A DNA stretch of 64,000 nucleotides. Origin: JACMLD01 sp963705285 (GTDB taxonomy: Bacteria > Bacteroidota > Bacteroidia > Chitinophagales > Chitinophagaceae). The stretch covers positions 5,642,001 through 5,706,000 of the forward strand of contig OY970066.1 in NCBI GenBank assembly GCA_963705285.1, given 5' to 3'. The notes beneath the pieces were generated by a model that saw only the letters and a list, made by a program, of their open reading frames with translations, ran no database searches and had not been told where the DNA came from. The position numbers and the translations under genes are program-made. Positions 18,297 to 27,290 of the stretch are shown here, in pieces (within the stretch, counting starts at the first letter, position 1; each line of letters opens with the position of its first letter).

Positions 18297-21200
18297 ATGC
18301 AACCAACACGACTGCGTTACAAACACATATTGGCCAAAATGCTAATGCTGTTATCATTTTTTTCAGCTGCGTGCTTCCCGGCCAACTACTGCCGGGCACA
18401 GGCTGAGGATAACAACCGGAATTATTTAATTAAGCATTTCAGCGACGAATCCAGTTTGCCGCAGAATTCTGTGCGCTCCCTTCAAATGGACAACAAGGGG
18501 TTTATCTGGCTGGCAACTGAAAACGGATTGGTAAGGTACGATGGGAAAAATTTCAGGATTTTTAGCGCAGATAATGATTCGCAAATTAAGTCAAACAGAA
18601 TTCAGCAGATCTTTCGCGATGCCTCAGGAAAGCTATCTATTTTGGATGGCACCAATAACTTGATTGCACTCGATGAAAATTGCCAGCGTACCCGGCAGTT
18701 CGAGACATCCGCGCATACGTTCAATATCGTTATCAATGAAAATCTTATCCGTACAAAGCTTAAAGACAGCAGCATCCTCAACAACAGGCATCTGTTTTTC
18801 AAATTTAATAACATTGTAAACGCGGCGGCCGGCAGTGACTATTATTCCATAAATGAAAACAAAGGTTATGTAGTAACTGCCGAGGGCTATCTGCTTTATC
18901 TTGATAGTGCGAGGATTGATACGGTACCGGGCATAAAGCCAGGCAGGCCGTACTTTGCAGTATTTGTATTGAACAACTCATTATTTTGCATTAATAGCAA
19001 TGGCATTTGTTCAGAGATTGCTGAAGGCCGTGTTGTACGTACAGATATTCCCGCCGTTGGTCAATTCTTTGCTGCCCAAAACCTAAAAGCCACCAACAGG
19101 CATCCATCGGCATTGCAATCTTCATGGAAAAATACTTGCTACATCTTTTCTGGAACTACCATATTTTTAATCACCCTGGAAAAAGGCGTTATCCAATCCA
19201 AACCATTATATACCGGCCTACCCAAAATTGACTGTATGAGCATGAAGTATTTCCCTGCTGCAGGCATGTTTGGCCTCGGCACCTATAGCCAGGGATTGTA
19301 TCTGCTTCAGAGAAAACAATTTCAGATTATACAAAGTACCGATGAAACCAACCAGTCAAACAATTTCTACGCCCAGGTTGAGTTGCCCGGCAATCAAATT
19401 TTTACCTCCAATGGTATACTGGTTAGCGAAGCGGGCCAAACAACCCGGGTAATGCCGCAGCAAGACTTTATGCGGTTCTCCCTGCTTGTTGATCGTAACA
19501 ACAATCTGTATTATGGCAGAGATGGCTTTCTTAAACGAAGTACCGCCAATCTAACTTCTGACACAATTTTTTCTGGAACACCACTTCGCGAAAGTTTACT
19601 ACAAAGCCTTATACAAGCCAGCAATGGCGATATATGGTTTGCTGCATACCAATCAGTTTACCGGTTAAAAGACAACCAGCTTCAAAAGATTTCCATTACC
19701 ACCGAACCAAATTTTCCGGCCATTGAATGTCTTTTTGAATATGATTCTACTACATTCTGGGTAGGCACCAGATCAGGCTTATATACTTTAAACCTTAATA
19801 CCTTTCAAATCCGGCCGATTGATAGAATGCGAGACAAATATATCCGGGTTATAAAAAGGTCAAAAGAGGGGTTGATATTTATTGGAACATACGGACATGG
19901 TTACTACATATCGGATGGAAGCCGTTTTACAGAAATGCCTGCAGATGATAACCGTTATTTATCTGCCACCCATTCGTTTGTGGAAGATAATCTTGGTTAT
20001 ATATGGATGCCCACCAATAAAGGGTTGTTCAGAGCATCAAAGGCAGACATGTATCAATTTGTGGCGGGGAAAAAGAGCGAAATCTATTACTTGTATTTTG
20101 ACAAATCAGATGGTTTTGCCACCAATGAATTCAATGGGGGATGCACTCCGTCGGCAATACGGCTTTCTAATGGAACGGTGTCACTACCTTCTCTTAACGG
20201 TCTGGTTTGGTTTAACCCAGACAGTATGCAGCTCAACCTTCCCTCTAACGGAATATTTGTAGATGAGATATCAGGGACTGGAAATGTATCGAGTTGCGAA
20301 GTGCAATCACTACATTTCACATCGCGCACAAATGTATGTACTTTAAAAATTAGTTGCCCTTACTACGGCAATACTGCCAACCTTACACTGCAATACAGGC
20401 TATTTGGGGCGGATTCAGTCTGGAAAGAAGTACGTCAAAACAATATATTGTTTCAAAACCTCGCTGCCGGTAATTATAGCCTTGAAATACGCAAAAAAAA
20501 TGACCCGGGAAATGCGCTGCACATTAAAGTAATCGTAGACAAAGAATGGCAAGAAGCCCTTTGGGTAAAACTATTGTTGTTTGCAGTATTTATTGCTTTA
20601 GTTTTTCTTACTGCTTTTATGCGTACGCGGTATTTAAAAAGGCAGCAACAGGTGCTGGATAGCCTGGTAAAACAGCGAACCACAGAACTAACTAAAAGTA
20701 ACGAGGTAAATAACCAGCTGATTTCGGTATTAGCGCACGATTTGAAATCACCCCTACGGTTTATTGCCTCACTCAGCAACAGGCTCAACAGGGAGTATAC
20801 GCCCGGCGCAAAGTTAAATCCCTGGAAGAAATAATACAAGTGCTAAAAACTTCTTCCAGTGAATATATACTTTTCTAAACGAGTTCCTTGTTTGGATTAA
20901 ATCGCAAGGTGAGGGCTTTCAGTTAAAAAAAGAAAGTTTTGACGTTTCCATCCTTCTGAATGAGCTAGTGTTGTTTTTCCAGGAAATGGCCAAAGCAAAA
21001 AATAACCATATTGCTGTGCAAGTAGCGGGGCCGATTATGCTGTTTGCTGACAGGCAAATCGTCAAGATAATTCTTCGCAACCTGCTTGATAACGCCAATA
21101 AATACACAAGCGGGGGCACTATCAGTTTGATATCAAACAAGGAATCAAATCAAATTTTTATTACCATACGTGATACCGGAAAAGGGATGACCGCCAAGCA

Positions 21201-21372
21201 GATCGAAATCCTCAACAACATGTCGGCCTCCACTTCAACAAACGCTACCGGTGGAATGGGCTACAAAATTGTGAAAGATCTTTCTGCTATTGCCGGTTGC
21301 ATAATAACTGCAAAGGGCGTGGCAGATGCCGGCTCTTGAGTAACGCTGGCTTTTCGAGTTGATGCAGGCTAG
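18297..21372 (+). pseudogene. decayed propeller-type sensor histidine kinase
   Basis: A paralogue of the kinase at 13848-17006 with the same order: signal peptide, Reg_prop propeller (DESSLPQNSVRSLQMDNKG...), Y_Y_Y segment, transmembrane helix, and the H-box VLAHDLKSPLRFI. The frame is broken near 20807-20811, where one base appears missing: after PGA the frame shifts, and KVKSLEEIIQVLKTSSSEYILF continues in another frame. A second single-base loss near 20874-20876 shifts again into LNEFLVWIKSQ. The ATPase part with NLLDNANKYTSGG and DTGKGMT follows. An in-frame TGA at 21337 precedes VTLAFRVDAG and a final TAG at 21370. Three lesions in one gene argue for decay rather than one sequencing error. 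ATG 18297 fits the signal peptide; a longer start at 18222 is possible. Confidence 0.82.
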
Positions 21373-21469
21373 AATGGCATGCATGTCCCCAATATGCGCT
21401 AGCTTTGAGACAGATTTTTAGTGAATATCCATCTAGCATCATCACTTCGGCTTAACTAGGCCTGCCGCA

Positions 21470-21765
21470 TTACTTCCGCTCCTTCTCCCGAAATTCGAAA
21501 TGCCCTTTTTGAGCCAGTAGTTTTTTTAATGAATCGTTTTCAAGCGTTAATGACAATATAACTTCTTTGAGCCGCTGGTTTTCAAGCTTCAGGTCTTTTA
21601 TACGCTTTATTTTATTGGTTGTTTCATTTTTATACCTGGCATTCCAAATGTAAAATGTGGCAATTGAAATACTGTACTCATCACAAATATCTGCAACGCT
21701 TTTACCATCCAGGTGCTCATTTACAATTTCAATAATCTGGCTTTCGTAAAGTTGGATTTTCGCAT
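21470..21765 (-). pseudogene. IS3-family orfA (transposase helix-turn-helix subunit) remnant
   Basis: On the minus strand ATG 21765 begins MRKSNFT. The frame then shifts by one lost base (ACG-AAAGCC) into ESQIIEIVNEHLDGKS, followed by VADICDEYSISIATFYIWNA, matching the helix-turn-helix of IS3-type OrfA. A leucine-zipper-like stretch (LKLENQRLKEVILSLTLEN) and the stop TAA follow. No orfB integrase frame and no convincing terminal repeats lie next to it, so it is a dead fragment of an insertion sequence beside the decayed kinase. Confidence 0.8.
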
Positions 21766-22008
21766 TTATTTAGATCTAAACGTTACAAATTGAAAATCAT
21801 GGCCATCCGGCTGCCACGTTTAAGCTGCTACCAAACGGCCCAATCTACTAAGCTTTATTTGGCCATAACAAGTGATGGCAGCGGGTACTACCACTGACAT
21901 AAATTGAGTATTTGAACATCTTCAAGCGGATTGCGCAACAAAAACCGAAATACCCAGGAAAGTAATAAACTATACCCATAAAAAAGAAAACCAATATAAA
22001 TATACAGT

Positions 22009-22504
22009 TCAGCACTTTATTTTGGTATGGAAATATTTATTAAAATAAATCCATATAGCTGCTAGTGGAAAAATAAAACTCAGTGCAATATTTACAACTA
22101 GTGCCCACGATTGTTTAAACGGTTCCAATCCATTGCCATAGTTAAATAACAGCAGCATCCACAACAAAACAACAATAGATGGCCCATATGCTAGCTTTTT
22201 TTAACCTGGTTTCGCCAGAAGTAAAATAAATAGTGTAAAGTAATAATATGGGCATTACCATATGCGTTATTTTTGAAAGAAGCGCCTGTGTAGTATCCGT
22301 AATCCAATGAAAACCCATCATACCATTATGCTGTGTGCTGGCATGATAAGAGGTTTTAACGAGTGTGTTAAAACCAATGATTGTCCAGTAACCAGAAAGC
22401 GCCGCTAAACCAGGTTCCCGTTTGGCAGACGCACGCACATTGGTTAACAGTGGAAAAAAGGCAGCAATGGCCGAACACAGTGAGATAGCACTCATGAAAT
22501 TCAT
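22009..22504 (-). pseudogene. frameshifted multi-helix membrane protein
   Basis: The first 105 codons from ATG 22504 encode a membrane protein with three or four hydrophobic segments (for example MVMPILLLYTIYF). After LKK the frame slips in a seven-T run (22196-22202). The sensible continuation lies in another frame: LAYGPSIVVLLWMLLLFNYG, then WALVVNIALSFIFPLAAIW, ending at 22009. The rejoined protein would be about 163 residues with five or six helices. I do not recognise the family. The homopolymer position makes either true phase-type inactivation or a sequencing error possible. Confidence 0.65.
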
Positions 22505-22832
22505 AAGTTAAATTTGGGTTATAGGAGTTTGTTTCGCAGGGTTGCGGGTATTGCTATCCTGGCTTGGCAGGAAGTGTACCACCAAATAAAGATATATTTC
22601 TCGTTTGCAAGGTTATGTAGTTTTTTATCTAAAAACCGCTGCCTAAGTGTTTTCTCCTTTTCGTTCATTTTTTTTCTACACCACTTATCGTTGTATACTA
22701 AAAAGACTCGATAACGACTTTGAACGCAAATTCAGTTATCATATTCCAAAAAATAATATCGCTTAGAGGAAAAGTGAAACCCTGATACCAAAAGACTGTC
22801 CGGTATCGCCACCCGTAATTTTAGATTTCTTT
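22505..22832. other. intergenic spacer
   Basis: Divergent spacer between the frameshifted membrane protein (-) and a small membrane protein (+). Apart from the promoter at its right end I see no gene or repeat. Confidence 0.3.
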
Positions 22833-22888
22833 CTACATAGGTTTAATCAAAAAGCTACAGTTTTTAAAATCTGACATTTATATTTTTG
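22833..22888 (+). promoter_or_regulatory. promoter with perfect 22-bp-spaced CTACA boxes
   Basis: CTACA (22833-22837), CTACA (22855-22859, within TACAGTTTTT) exactly 22 bp on, and TATTTTTG (22881-22888) 26 bp further. It precedes the small membrane-protein gene at 22941 by about 50 bases and is one of the best matches to the shared architecture. Confidence 0.65.
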
Positions 22889-22940
22889 AATCAAATCAGC
22901 AACACCTCATTTGTTTTGGTTAAAATATAAATCCAATAAT

Positions 22941-23123
22941 ATGATTATTTCTTTCTCACTCATTATCCTGGTGCTATCCAATGTGCTTTCGCTCACTTTT
23001 GGGCTGCTGTTCCGTACCGCTCAAACAAAAAAGAAATCGAAACGCATTACAGAACTTGAAATTGAAATGCTGAAATGCCACCAGGAGATCTTTGGACTTT
23101 ACGGTGGCAGAGCACAACAATAA
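22941..23123 (+). CDS. small membrane protein with cytoplasmic coiled coil
   Basis: A 60-residue protein: an N-terminal transmembrane helix (about residues 3-22), then a strongly basic junction TKKKSKR and a short helical stretch ELEIEMLKCHQEIF. I chose ATG 22941 rather than an upstream in-frame start because the helix begins there. A good promoter precedes it and a terminator follows at 23195, so it is a real transcription unit. The shared promoter type links it to the NHL genes and small RNAs. No family is recognised. Confidence 0.6.
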   Translation: MIISFSLIILVLSNVLSLTFGLLFRTAQTKKKSKRITELEIEMLKCHQEIFGLYGGRAQQ

Positions 23124-23194
23124 CAGCAAAGATAGAAGAGGGCTTGTGAGACGTGCTTAAAAGAAAAATTGAAAACATATAAGCAATACACATG

Positions 23195-23232
23195 TGCCGG
23201 TACCCAACGAACAATTGGTACCGGCATTTTTT
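23195..23232 (+). terminator. rho-independent terminator
   Basis: TGCCGGTACC (23195-23204) pairs perfectly with GGTACCGGCA (23217-23226), followed by a run of T. It ends the small membrane-protein gene. Confidence 0.88.
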
Positions 23233-23337
23233 GTTTTGCTTGGTCACACGTACAAGCAAGGAAAACAATTACCAGGCAATCCATTATACCGCGTTTCAGT
23301 CAATTTAAAGTAGCTGCGGTAAATAATTCTATAGTGC

Positions 23338-23640
23338 AAAAAAAGCCAGCTTCAAATAAGAAGCTGGCATGCCTACCGGCGAACAACTTAGGATGCTTAG
23401 TGTAGCCTTCGGACACAGGCCTCAACAAGAGGATTTTAAGTCATGGGATTTGGATAGTACTGATAAAACGCCCTGTTAACGTGGATACAGGATATTCGGA
23501 GCCAGAACGTTTATCTGCATAAATTTCTTAAACATATTCGACAACTCAAATAGGCATCCATCGATTATACTGTAGTGAATTATCCCAGCATTTAATTTGC
23601 TGACCACTATGTAATAGCTGTGGAATCTAAACATTATCTG
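23338..23640 (-). ncRNA. possible degenerate sixth member of the small RNA family (copy F)
   Basis: Read on the minus strand, a block with AGTACTATCCAAATCC, then CTAAGCATCC, ends in the hairpin GCCAGCTTC/GAAGCTGGC (23345-23368) followed by seven T. These match landmarks of copies A-E in the same order. The CCAATGTCC motifs are weak and I found no well-formed 22-bp box promoter, so it may be a decayed copy or only a terminator. The 5' end is a guess. Confidence 0.3.
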
Positions 23641-23986
23641 CACATATTATAAGAATCATGCGTTCTGAAATAACTTTTTACGAGTAGAATGCCATTTCAT
23701 AAGGTTAACTATAATCTAACTACCAATTCATGGATGCATTTGTACAGTAAAAGCTAAACAAATACCGCGAACGGGTTTTGGGTAGCCAGAGTTCTAGGGT
23801 GTTGTAGAATTCTATTGAATTGTATAAATTTCTATGTTTAGGAGAGCATATAATAAAAATGGGAGTATTTTTTGATAACCTTGTGTAACACAGTTTTTTT
23901 TAACCTAATTCTAACAACAAACTCAAACGCATAACGCATAATCCATCGAAATTCTCTATTGCATGCGTTGAAATTAAACAGAGCCT
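23641..23986. other. AT-rich intergenic region
   Basis: No gene seen. It contains the palindrome TAGAATTCTA near 23816, similar to half-sites at other promoters here, and several ATTTCTA-like stretches ahead of the gene at 23987. Confidence 0.25.
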
Positions 23987-24505
23987 ATGACATGGAAACA
24001 ATTAACAGAATACAATTCTGTTGTACAGGTTTTTCACTTGAAAAACGTCCTCAGCACTGTAGCTGTGATGTATTACAGTAATACTGGAAATAGTGTAAAA
24101 ATATCTTGCAGGGGACATTTGCAAGCATTTTCACTGGTGCCTGGCGTGCTGCGACCGAATAATTTCATTATTAAAAATGAATACGGTGTAAGGTGTGGCA
24201 GGATGCTATTGAAAAGATTGCCAAATGGTTCCGGAAATCTTAGATTGGGAAATATGCATTTCGAATATTACATTACAGGAAGCAGACAAAAGTCACTGGT
24301 GCTATATGATGCGGATGCCCAGGTCCCCATCTCAGTTTTTGAATTCTCATTAAAGGAAGACAGCGGTTTATCAATGCGGAAATTAAAATCAAAGCAGAGC
24401 TTTACATTTGCCGCCCTTCTTACAGCAACTTGTTGTTGTTGTTCCGAAAACGTGTTCGACCAGCACGATATTCCACACAGTTCTGCTCTTCTTTACGCTG
24501 TTTAA
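23987..24505 (+). CDS. hypothetical protein
   Basis: A 172-residue frame without a signal peptide. The middle looks like a beta-rich globular domain (AFSLVPGVLRPNNFIIKNEY, then FEYYITGSRQKSLVLYDADA). The C-terminal part has an unusual four-cysteine cluster TCCCCSEN after a hydrophobic stretch FTFAALLTA. No family is recognised. It stands alone between long spacers with no operon partner. Base composition is similar to its neighbours. Coding is likely from length and composition, function unknown. Confidence 0.5.
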   Translation: MTWKQLTEYNSVVQVFHLKNVLSTVAVMYYSNTGNSVKISCRGHLQAFSLVPGVLRPNNFIIKNEYGVRCGRMLLKRLPNGSGNLRLGNMHFEYYITGSRQKSLVLYDADAQVPISVFEFSLKEDSGLSMRKLKSKQSFTFAALLTATCCCCSENVFDQHDIPHSSALLYAV

Positions 24506-24568
24506 TGATTAGTACAATAATACACATTGGCATTGTATAGCAATTCACGACCAACGGTTGCCCCGAAA

Positions 24569-24730
24569 TCACGTCCTTAATTCAACATAGCCCCGGGCTA
24601 TTGCGGCCATATCAAATACCTGCAGGCTGCATCTTTTCCATTTTTCATACGCTAATGCAAGTGGAGCAAGGCCATCTACTAAATCAACAATAAATGGGGG
24701 ATATAAAAATATCCCCCTATTCCTGAACAG
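24569..24730 (-). pseudogene. orphan coding fragment
   Basis: A minus-strand frame without its own start reads LFRNRGIFLYPPFIVDLV, then DGLAPLALAYEKWKRCSL, and ends VELRT-stop. The composition looks protein-like while other frames are interrupted, which suggests the C-terminal remnant of a gene. I do not recognise the family. Confidence 0.3.
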
Positions 24731-25093
24731 TCATCCAGGAGCATCCAACGCTTTTTATAGTAATGATTTTGAGATCAGCAGGCAACTAGATAATGATTGC
24801 TCCGACTGGAGACTTATCTGACAGGATGTTTGGTTATTGCAGCGCTCATTAAACGCAACGCAAAAATACACGCTGCATGTGTATATATTATAGATAGTTA
24901 GCCATATGAAAGTCGAAAAAATACGAAAGATGTTACTTATAAGCATAGGTCTTTGATAAGTTAAATGTCAAAAGTTATTTGAGCTCAGCGGCTCATCATT
25001 TCTGGAAGGTATGGAATTGAACTTCGGTCATGTGAAATTTTCATTCCGCCAAAACCCTTTAAATAAATCCGGCTGTATAATTAGTTAAAATTC
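24731..25093. other. AT-rich intergenic region
   Basis: No gene seen. On the minus strand TATTTTTG (24861-24868) could be a -7 box for the fragment at 24569, with CTATA 25 bp upstream. Confidence 0.25.
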
Positions 25094-25148
25094 TACAAGG
25101 ACTTCAGTTAACATCTACAATTTTTATTATATATCTAGCCTACATTTG
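25094..25148 (+). promoter_or_regulatory. promoter of small RNA copy C
   Basis: CTACA (25094-25098, within AAATTCTACA), CTACA (25116-25120) 22 bp downstream, TACATTTG (25141-25148) 25 bp further. Confidence 0.62.
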
Positions 25149-25154
25149 TTCTGT

Positions 25155-25356
25155 ACAAAAGCAACTATTTTAACTATCCAATCCTTATGAATCAACTCTC
25201 CGGCGTTCTATGAAATCTTTAATCCTAGCATCCTATGTTGACCAAATCCAACGTCCAATGTTCAAAACCAATTCCAATGTCCCGGAAAAACAGATTAAGC
25301 ATCCAAAACAAGCTTTAACACTGTTATTAAATGGCCGCAAGATGCGGCCATTTTTT
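25155..25356 (+). ncRNA. candidate small RNA, family copy C
   Basis: Predicted plus-strand transcript of about 200 nt. It begins after TACATTTG and carries ACTATCCAATCC, TATGAAATC, CCAACGTCCAATG, CCAATTCCAATGTCC, then AAGCATCCAAAACAAGCTTTAA. It ends in ATGGCCGCA/TGCGGCCAT (25331-25351) with a three-base loop and a T-tract. It converges on the CYTH gene and is followed by no plus-strand gene, so it is not simply a leader. Confidence 0.67.
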
Positions 25357-25401
25357 GTCTGTTGTTCGTAAGAATTTACAACGCTTGATTCTGTGGGAAG
25401 T

Positions 25402-25917
25402 TTACTGGTGTAGCAACAGGTCACTATAGGACACATTGATCAGGTCGGCTTCCGTTATACTAAATTGCTGCATATAAAAATTGCATTGTTCGGTTAACTG
25501 TTTTGTACTCAGGTCCGCATATTTATTACTGGCTTCTATTTCAATAAAGTTGCCCAGACCCTCTAATGTATCGAGGTGAAATTTTACGTTATCTATAAAA
25601 TAGATTTCCCTTTTCTTTTCAACAATTACCAATATGCCCATGGCAGCAGCCAGCATGGTTTTGAGGCCGGTGGCATCTTCTACTTCCACCAGGCTGAAAT
25701 CTGACTGTTTGGGGCCCGCCTGATTTTGCCTTTCATAGTAGATAAGGTTGTTTTCAATATTACCCTCTCGGAGTTTAAGTCGTCCTTTTGCGGCATTAAA
25801 ATACGTGTCTGTCTGATTATCCGTGCCCTTGAAAACAGCATTATTCGCTAGCAGGTATTCCCGTACTGGCGATGCATTGCGGGCCCGTGCTTTGATTTCG
25901 ATATTGATAAATGACAT
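25402..25917 (-). CDS. CYTH-domain protein (class IV adenylate cyclase / CyaB-like)
   Basis: A 171-residue cytoplasmic protein of the CYTH superfamily, which binds triphosphate-containing substrates inside a beta-barrel tunnel with divalent metal. The N-terminal signature IEIKARARN carries the conserved E-x-K motif at residues 7-9. Further charged barrel strands are KGRLKLREG, LIYYERQNQ, VEKKREIYF and LDTLEGLGNFIEIEAS. The length fits CyaB-like proteins and thiamine triphosphatase relatives. The actual substrate cannot be told from the sequence. It is not in an operon; small RNA copy C converges on its 3' end. Confidence 0.85.
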   Translation of the reverse strand: MSFINIEIKARARNASPVREYLLANNAVFKGTDNQTDTYFNAAKGRLKLREGNIENNLIYYERQNQAGPKQSDFSLVEVEDATGLKTMLAAAMGILVIVEKKREIYFIDNVKFHLDTLEGLGNFIEIEASNKYADLSTKQLTEQCNFYMQQFSITEADLINVSYSDLLLHQ

Positions 25918-26227
25918 CTGTATAATTTCGCCAAAAATAAAGCGGTCTTGATTGTTGCGATACTTTATTTTTAAACATGAACATTATTTCTGTACGAAAA
26001 TATAAGCCGTACTATCCTAAATACGTGTATCGTTGCCCAGAAAAAACTACCCAGCTTTTGGCCGGGGGGGGGGCAAATTTCGATGAAGCTGTAGGTACAA
26101 AAGCAGTCCGGTGGGAATCTAATAATTAACGTGTACCTAAAATTATAACCCACATATTTGCGAAGCAATTATGAGAATTCTATTAATTGGTGGCCCGATT
26201 ATTAAATTCGCACATCTTTTTGTACTT
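25918..26227. other. intergenic region with decayed hairpin and G10 run
   Basis: No gene seen. CTACCCAGCTTTTGGCCGG at 26047 resembles the ACTACCCGG...CCGGGTAGT terminators of the NHL genes. Its right arm is replaced by ten consecutive G (26064-26073), so the stem is destroyed. Confidence 0.35.
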
Positions 26228-26560
26228 CTATTTAGGAATAACCAGATGACTTGTAAACGAAACACCGCCATCTCTGTCAACCAGTTTTAACCGCACAAAC
26301 TTACCAGCGCCCGGCCTTAGTACCGGACTTTCGTACACCCGCTGCATATTTTTATCAACAATCGCAGGAATGATACTGTTGAGGGTAAACCTCCTTCCAT
26401 CGTTTGAAACTTCCATTTCATAATGATCAAACGGTTCTGCGCCAATTGACTGCCAGTGCAACAGCACAAGACTATTATCGCGTGTAATCCGCAGATCTTT
26501 TATTGGCAATTGCTGTGCTGCATTAAATATCAAAACAAAACACAGAGAAATGAGTTTCAT
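26228..26560 (-). CDS. small secreted fibronectin-type protein
   Basis: A 110-residue protein with a signal peptide (MKLISLCFVLIFNAAQQ). It is followed by one beta-sandwich domain whose pattern LVLLHWQSIGAEPFDHYEME and RVYESPVL resembles the fibronectin-like segment placed before the sorting domain in the T9SS proteins of this window. It lacks the sorting domain, so it may stay periplasmic or be a fragment of such a protein. Start chosen at 26560, where the signal peptide begins, not the longer 26614. Its promoter region has a TAnnTTTG box with an upstream CTACA. Confidence 0.6.
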   Translation of the reverse strand: MKLISLCFVLIFNAAQQLPIKDLRITRDNSLVLLHWQSIGAEPFDHYEMEVSNDGRRFTLNSIIPAIVDKNMQRVYESPVLRPGAGKFVRLKLVDRDGGVSFTSHLVIPK

Positions 26561-26676
26561 TGCATAATCATTTTTAGTTGTAAAATACCAACAATACCGG
26601 CAAAACTGTAACAAGTAGAATCCTGGAGAGATGTTAGTTGTACTTGGAGGAGGATATGGATGGGTTGTTCAGAACA

Positions 26677-26731
26677 CAAAGGTAAAAGTCTCCTTTTTTT
26701 TATGTGTAGTGATTTGTCGATTTATTTATAT
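26677..26731 (-). promoter_or_regulatory. weak 22-bp-box promoter of the small secreted protein
   Basis: Minus strand: ATATA (26727-26731), CTACA (26705-26709) 22 bp downstream, TACCTTTG (26677-26684) 25 bp further. Only the second box and the -7 element are convincing. Confidence 0.4.
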
Positions 26732-26859
26732 GTGATGTTAATTAATTGCTGGTTAGTTAACTGGCAGCAATTATACCCTGTATGAGGGGGTTGGGGCTTG
26801 GTGATTAAATGGTTGTGTTAAAGCTTCCAAGACCTGGCGACTCATAATTAGATAAAATT

Positions 26860-26915
26860 CTATACAAGGTTCAAGTTATATCCACATTTTTTTATATGCA
26901 TGTAATGTAGATTTG
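26860..26915 (+). promoter_or_regulatory. promoter of small RNA copy D
   Basis: CTATA (26860-26864, within AAATTCTATA), CCACA (26882-26886) 22 bp downstream, TAGATTTG (26908-26915) 26 bp further. Confidence 0.6.
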
Positions 26916-26921
26916 TAAGGT

Positions 26922-27143
26922 ACAAAGCGCAACCGTTTTAAATATCCAAATCCATTTAAAAATCAATTTTTCTTTAAACCAAGAACCCGTTTTTAGTCTT
27001 CCTTTTCCTATGTAACCATTGTCCAATATCCTAAGCAATCCAGTATCCTAACCAATCCAATGTCCTGAAGAACAGAATGAGCATCCAAAAAAGCTTTACG
27101 CTGTAATCGCAAAAGCTGCCTCAAAAATGAGGCAGCTTTTTTT
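26922..27143 (+). ncRNA. candidate small RNA, family copy D
   Basis: Predicted plus-strand transcript of about 220 nt after TAGATTTG. Landmarks in order: AATATCCAAATCC, CCATTGTCCAATATCC, CCAGTATCC, CCAATCCAATGTCC, then GAGCATCCAAAAAAGCTTTACGCTG. It ends in AAAGCTGCCTC/GAGGCAGCTTT (27112-27139) with a T-tract. It converges with the broken NHL gene copy 2. Confidence 0.67.
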
Positions 27144-27226
27144 ATGATCGATATTTTAATTGGTTAATTAATTGAGTAGTTAATAACAAAGATAAATACA
27201 CTTAAATGTTGCGATGCGTTTCTCAG

Positions 27227-27256
27227 TAAAAACTACCCGGTTAAAACCCGGGTAGT
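27227..27256 (-). terminator. terminator of NHL gene copy 2
   Basis: ACTACCCGG (27232-27240) pairs with CCGGGTAGT (27248-27256). In the minus-strand sense the stem is followed by a T run. Confidence 0.8.
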
Positions 27257-27290
27257 CTGTATGCTCAATAACCTGATAGCTATACCTCAA

